Shown here one piece after another: positions 5,252-5,887 of a stretch of 5,887 bases of DNA (its first letter is position 1; the number at the start of each line of letters is the position of its first letter). The position numbers and the translations under genes were made by a program. Where the stretch lies: the NCBI GenBank assembly GCA_002329575.1, contig DCTK01000063.1:22199-28085 (forward strand), in the 5' to 3' direction. The notes beneath the pieces are model-generated. The model did no database searches. It was not told the DNA's origin and saw only the letters and a program-made list of their open reading frames with translations. The stretch is from Sutterella sp. UBA1442. Lineage in GTDB: Bacteria > Pseudomonadota > Gammaproteobacteria > Burkholderiales > Burkholderiaceae_F.

Positions 5252-5887
5252 ATGAGTACTTTTAAACCAAGCCCGTCATCAGGTAGCCTGATTGCTCCCA
5301 AACTATGGCTCATTGACATGGACGACACGCTTTACTCGGCCTCTGCAGGTATGTTTGCAGAAATCGACCGAGCAATGACCGCCTATATTGAAAAAGAGCT
5401 ACACATGCCACATGAAGAGGCCAATCGGCTGAGAATGCACTATTGGCAAAAGTACGGCGTCACCTATTACGGATTATGGAAGCACCACGGCATTGATCCT
5501 CATCACTTTTTAACTGCTACACATAAAGCTGACACAAACAGCATCCATACCCAAGGCCGCATGCGTGAAGCTCTCAGGGATTTACCGGGTAAAAAAGCAC
5601 TGTTTACGAACGCTCCCATTGCCTTTGCCGAGCGTGTATTGCGACATCTTGAGCTTCAAAATAGTTTCATAGTGCAATACCGAGCTGAAGACATGCGTCT
5701 TTTTGGTCAATGGCATCCAAAGCCCTCCTCAAAGATGCTCAGAGCCATCATCGCCCGCCACGGTCTCAAACCGCATCAATGTTGCCTGATTGATGACAAT
5801 CTCAATAACCTCAAGACGGCAAAAAAAGTCGGTATGCAAACGGTACTTTGTAAAGGTTGGCATCATCACGGCCTTTCTGCCGTCGCT
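5252..5887 (+). CDS. HAD-family pyrimidine 5'-nucleotidase-like hydrolase (partial, C-terminus beyond window)
   Basis: The first 212 codons are open to the window edge. HAD motifs appear in order: motif I D22-M-D24-D-T-L-Y, with D22 as nucleophile and D24 as general acid/base; motif II F118-T119-N-A-P; motif III K157 in H-P-K-P-S; motif IV L-I-D181-D182-N, followed by N-L-x-T-A-K-x-x-G-M. The DxDxTLY and FTN motifs with an all-helical cap between motifs I and II (about 30-110) match the pyrimidine 5'-nucleotidase branch, which dephosphorylates nucleoside monophosphates such as UMP or CMP in the cytoplasm. Substrate is inferred from family only. The start is ATG 5252: the next Met lies inside motif I, so no later ATG can work. 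A Shine-Dalgarno is not visible, as the leader between the terminator T-run and ATG is only seven bases. In related bacteria I recall this gene beside argB and slmA; that is not testable here. Only a short C-terminal part should be missing. Confidence 0.8.
   Translation, partial: MSTFKPSPSSGSLIAPKLWLIDMDDTLYSASAGMFAEIDRAMTAYIEKELHMPHEEANRLRMHYWQKYGVTYYGLWKHHGIDPHHFLTATHKADTNSIHTQGRMREALRDLPGKKALFTNAPIAFAERVLRHLELQNSFIVQYRAEDMRLFGQWHPKPSSKMLRAIIARHGLKPHQCCLIDDNLNNLKTAKKVGMQTVLCKGWHHHGLSAVA

Noticed and set aside
1..5887. CRISPR array, tRNA/rRNA or riboswitch
   Set aside because: No regularly spaced repeats, cloverleaf-like segments or long structured leaders were found. The only sizeable non-coding gaps are 84 and 52 bases.

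Overview
The window looks like ordinary chromosome from a gut-type betaproteobacterium. The gpmA-envC-ctpA gene order, the protein sequences and a base composition close to 50% GC (by eye) would fit the Burkholderiales, perhaps Sutterellaceae/Parasutterella. That placement is inference from memory, not a search result. All six genes are on the + strand and tightly packed. There is no tRNA, rRNA, CRISPR array, transposase or integrase.

Left part (1-3030): the last 29 codons of a cofactor-dependent phosphoglycerate mutase (gpmA) overlap by 4 bases the GTG start of an EnvC-like murein hydrolase activator. EnvC has a signal peptide, a very Lys/Thr/Ser-rich linker, a long coiled coil and a LytM/M23 domain without zinc ligands. 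It is followed 21 bases later by a secreted S41 carboxyl-terminal processing protease (CtpA) with an intact Ser-Lys-Gln triad. This is a cell-envelope unit: EnvC switches on septal amidases, and CtpA-type proteases control cell-wall hydrolases in other Gram-negatives.

Middle part (3031-4275): after 30 bases comes a membrane-anchored metallophosphoesterase of the YaeI/YkuE type. It has four predicted membrane segments, a complete metal-binding motif set and a probably periplasmic catalytic domain. It may be the last gene of the same transcript. An 84-base gap then holds the ribosome binding site, and presumably the promoter, of the next gene.

Right part (4276-5887): a compact 307-residue stand-alone FtsK/SpoIIIE-type motor ATPase, with no membrane or gamma domain, ends in a strong rho-independent terminator. 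Eight bases past the terminator T-run, a HAD-family pyrimidine 5'-nucleotidase-like gene begins and runs off the window. The FtsK-like gene has its own ribosome binding site and terminator and no obvious functional link to its neighbours. It is the least explained item here and the best candidate for something new. Nothing else amounts to a convincing undescribed system.
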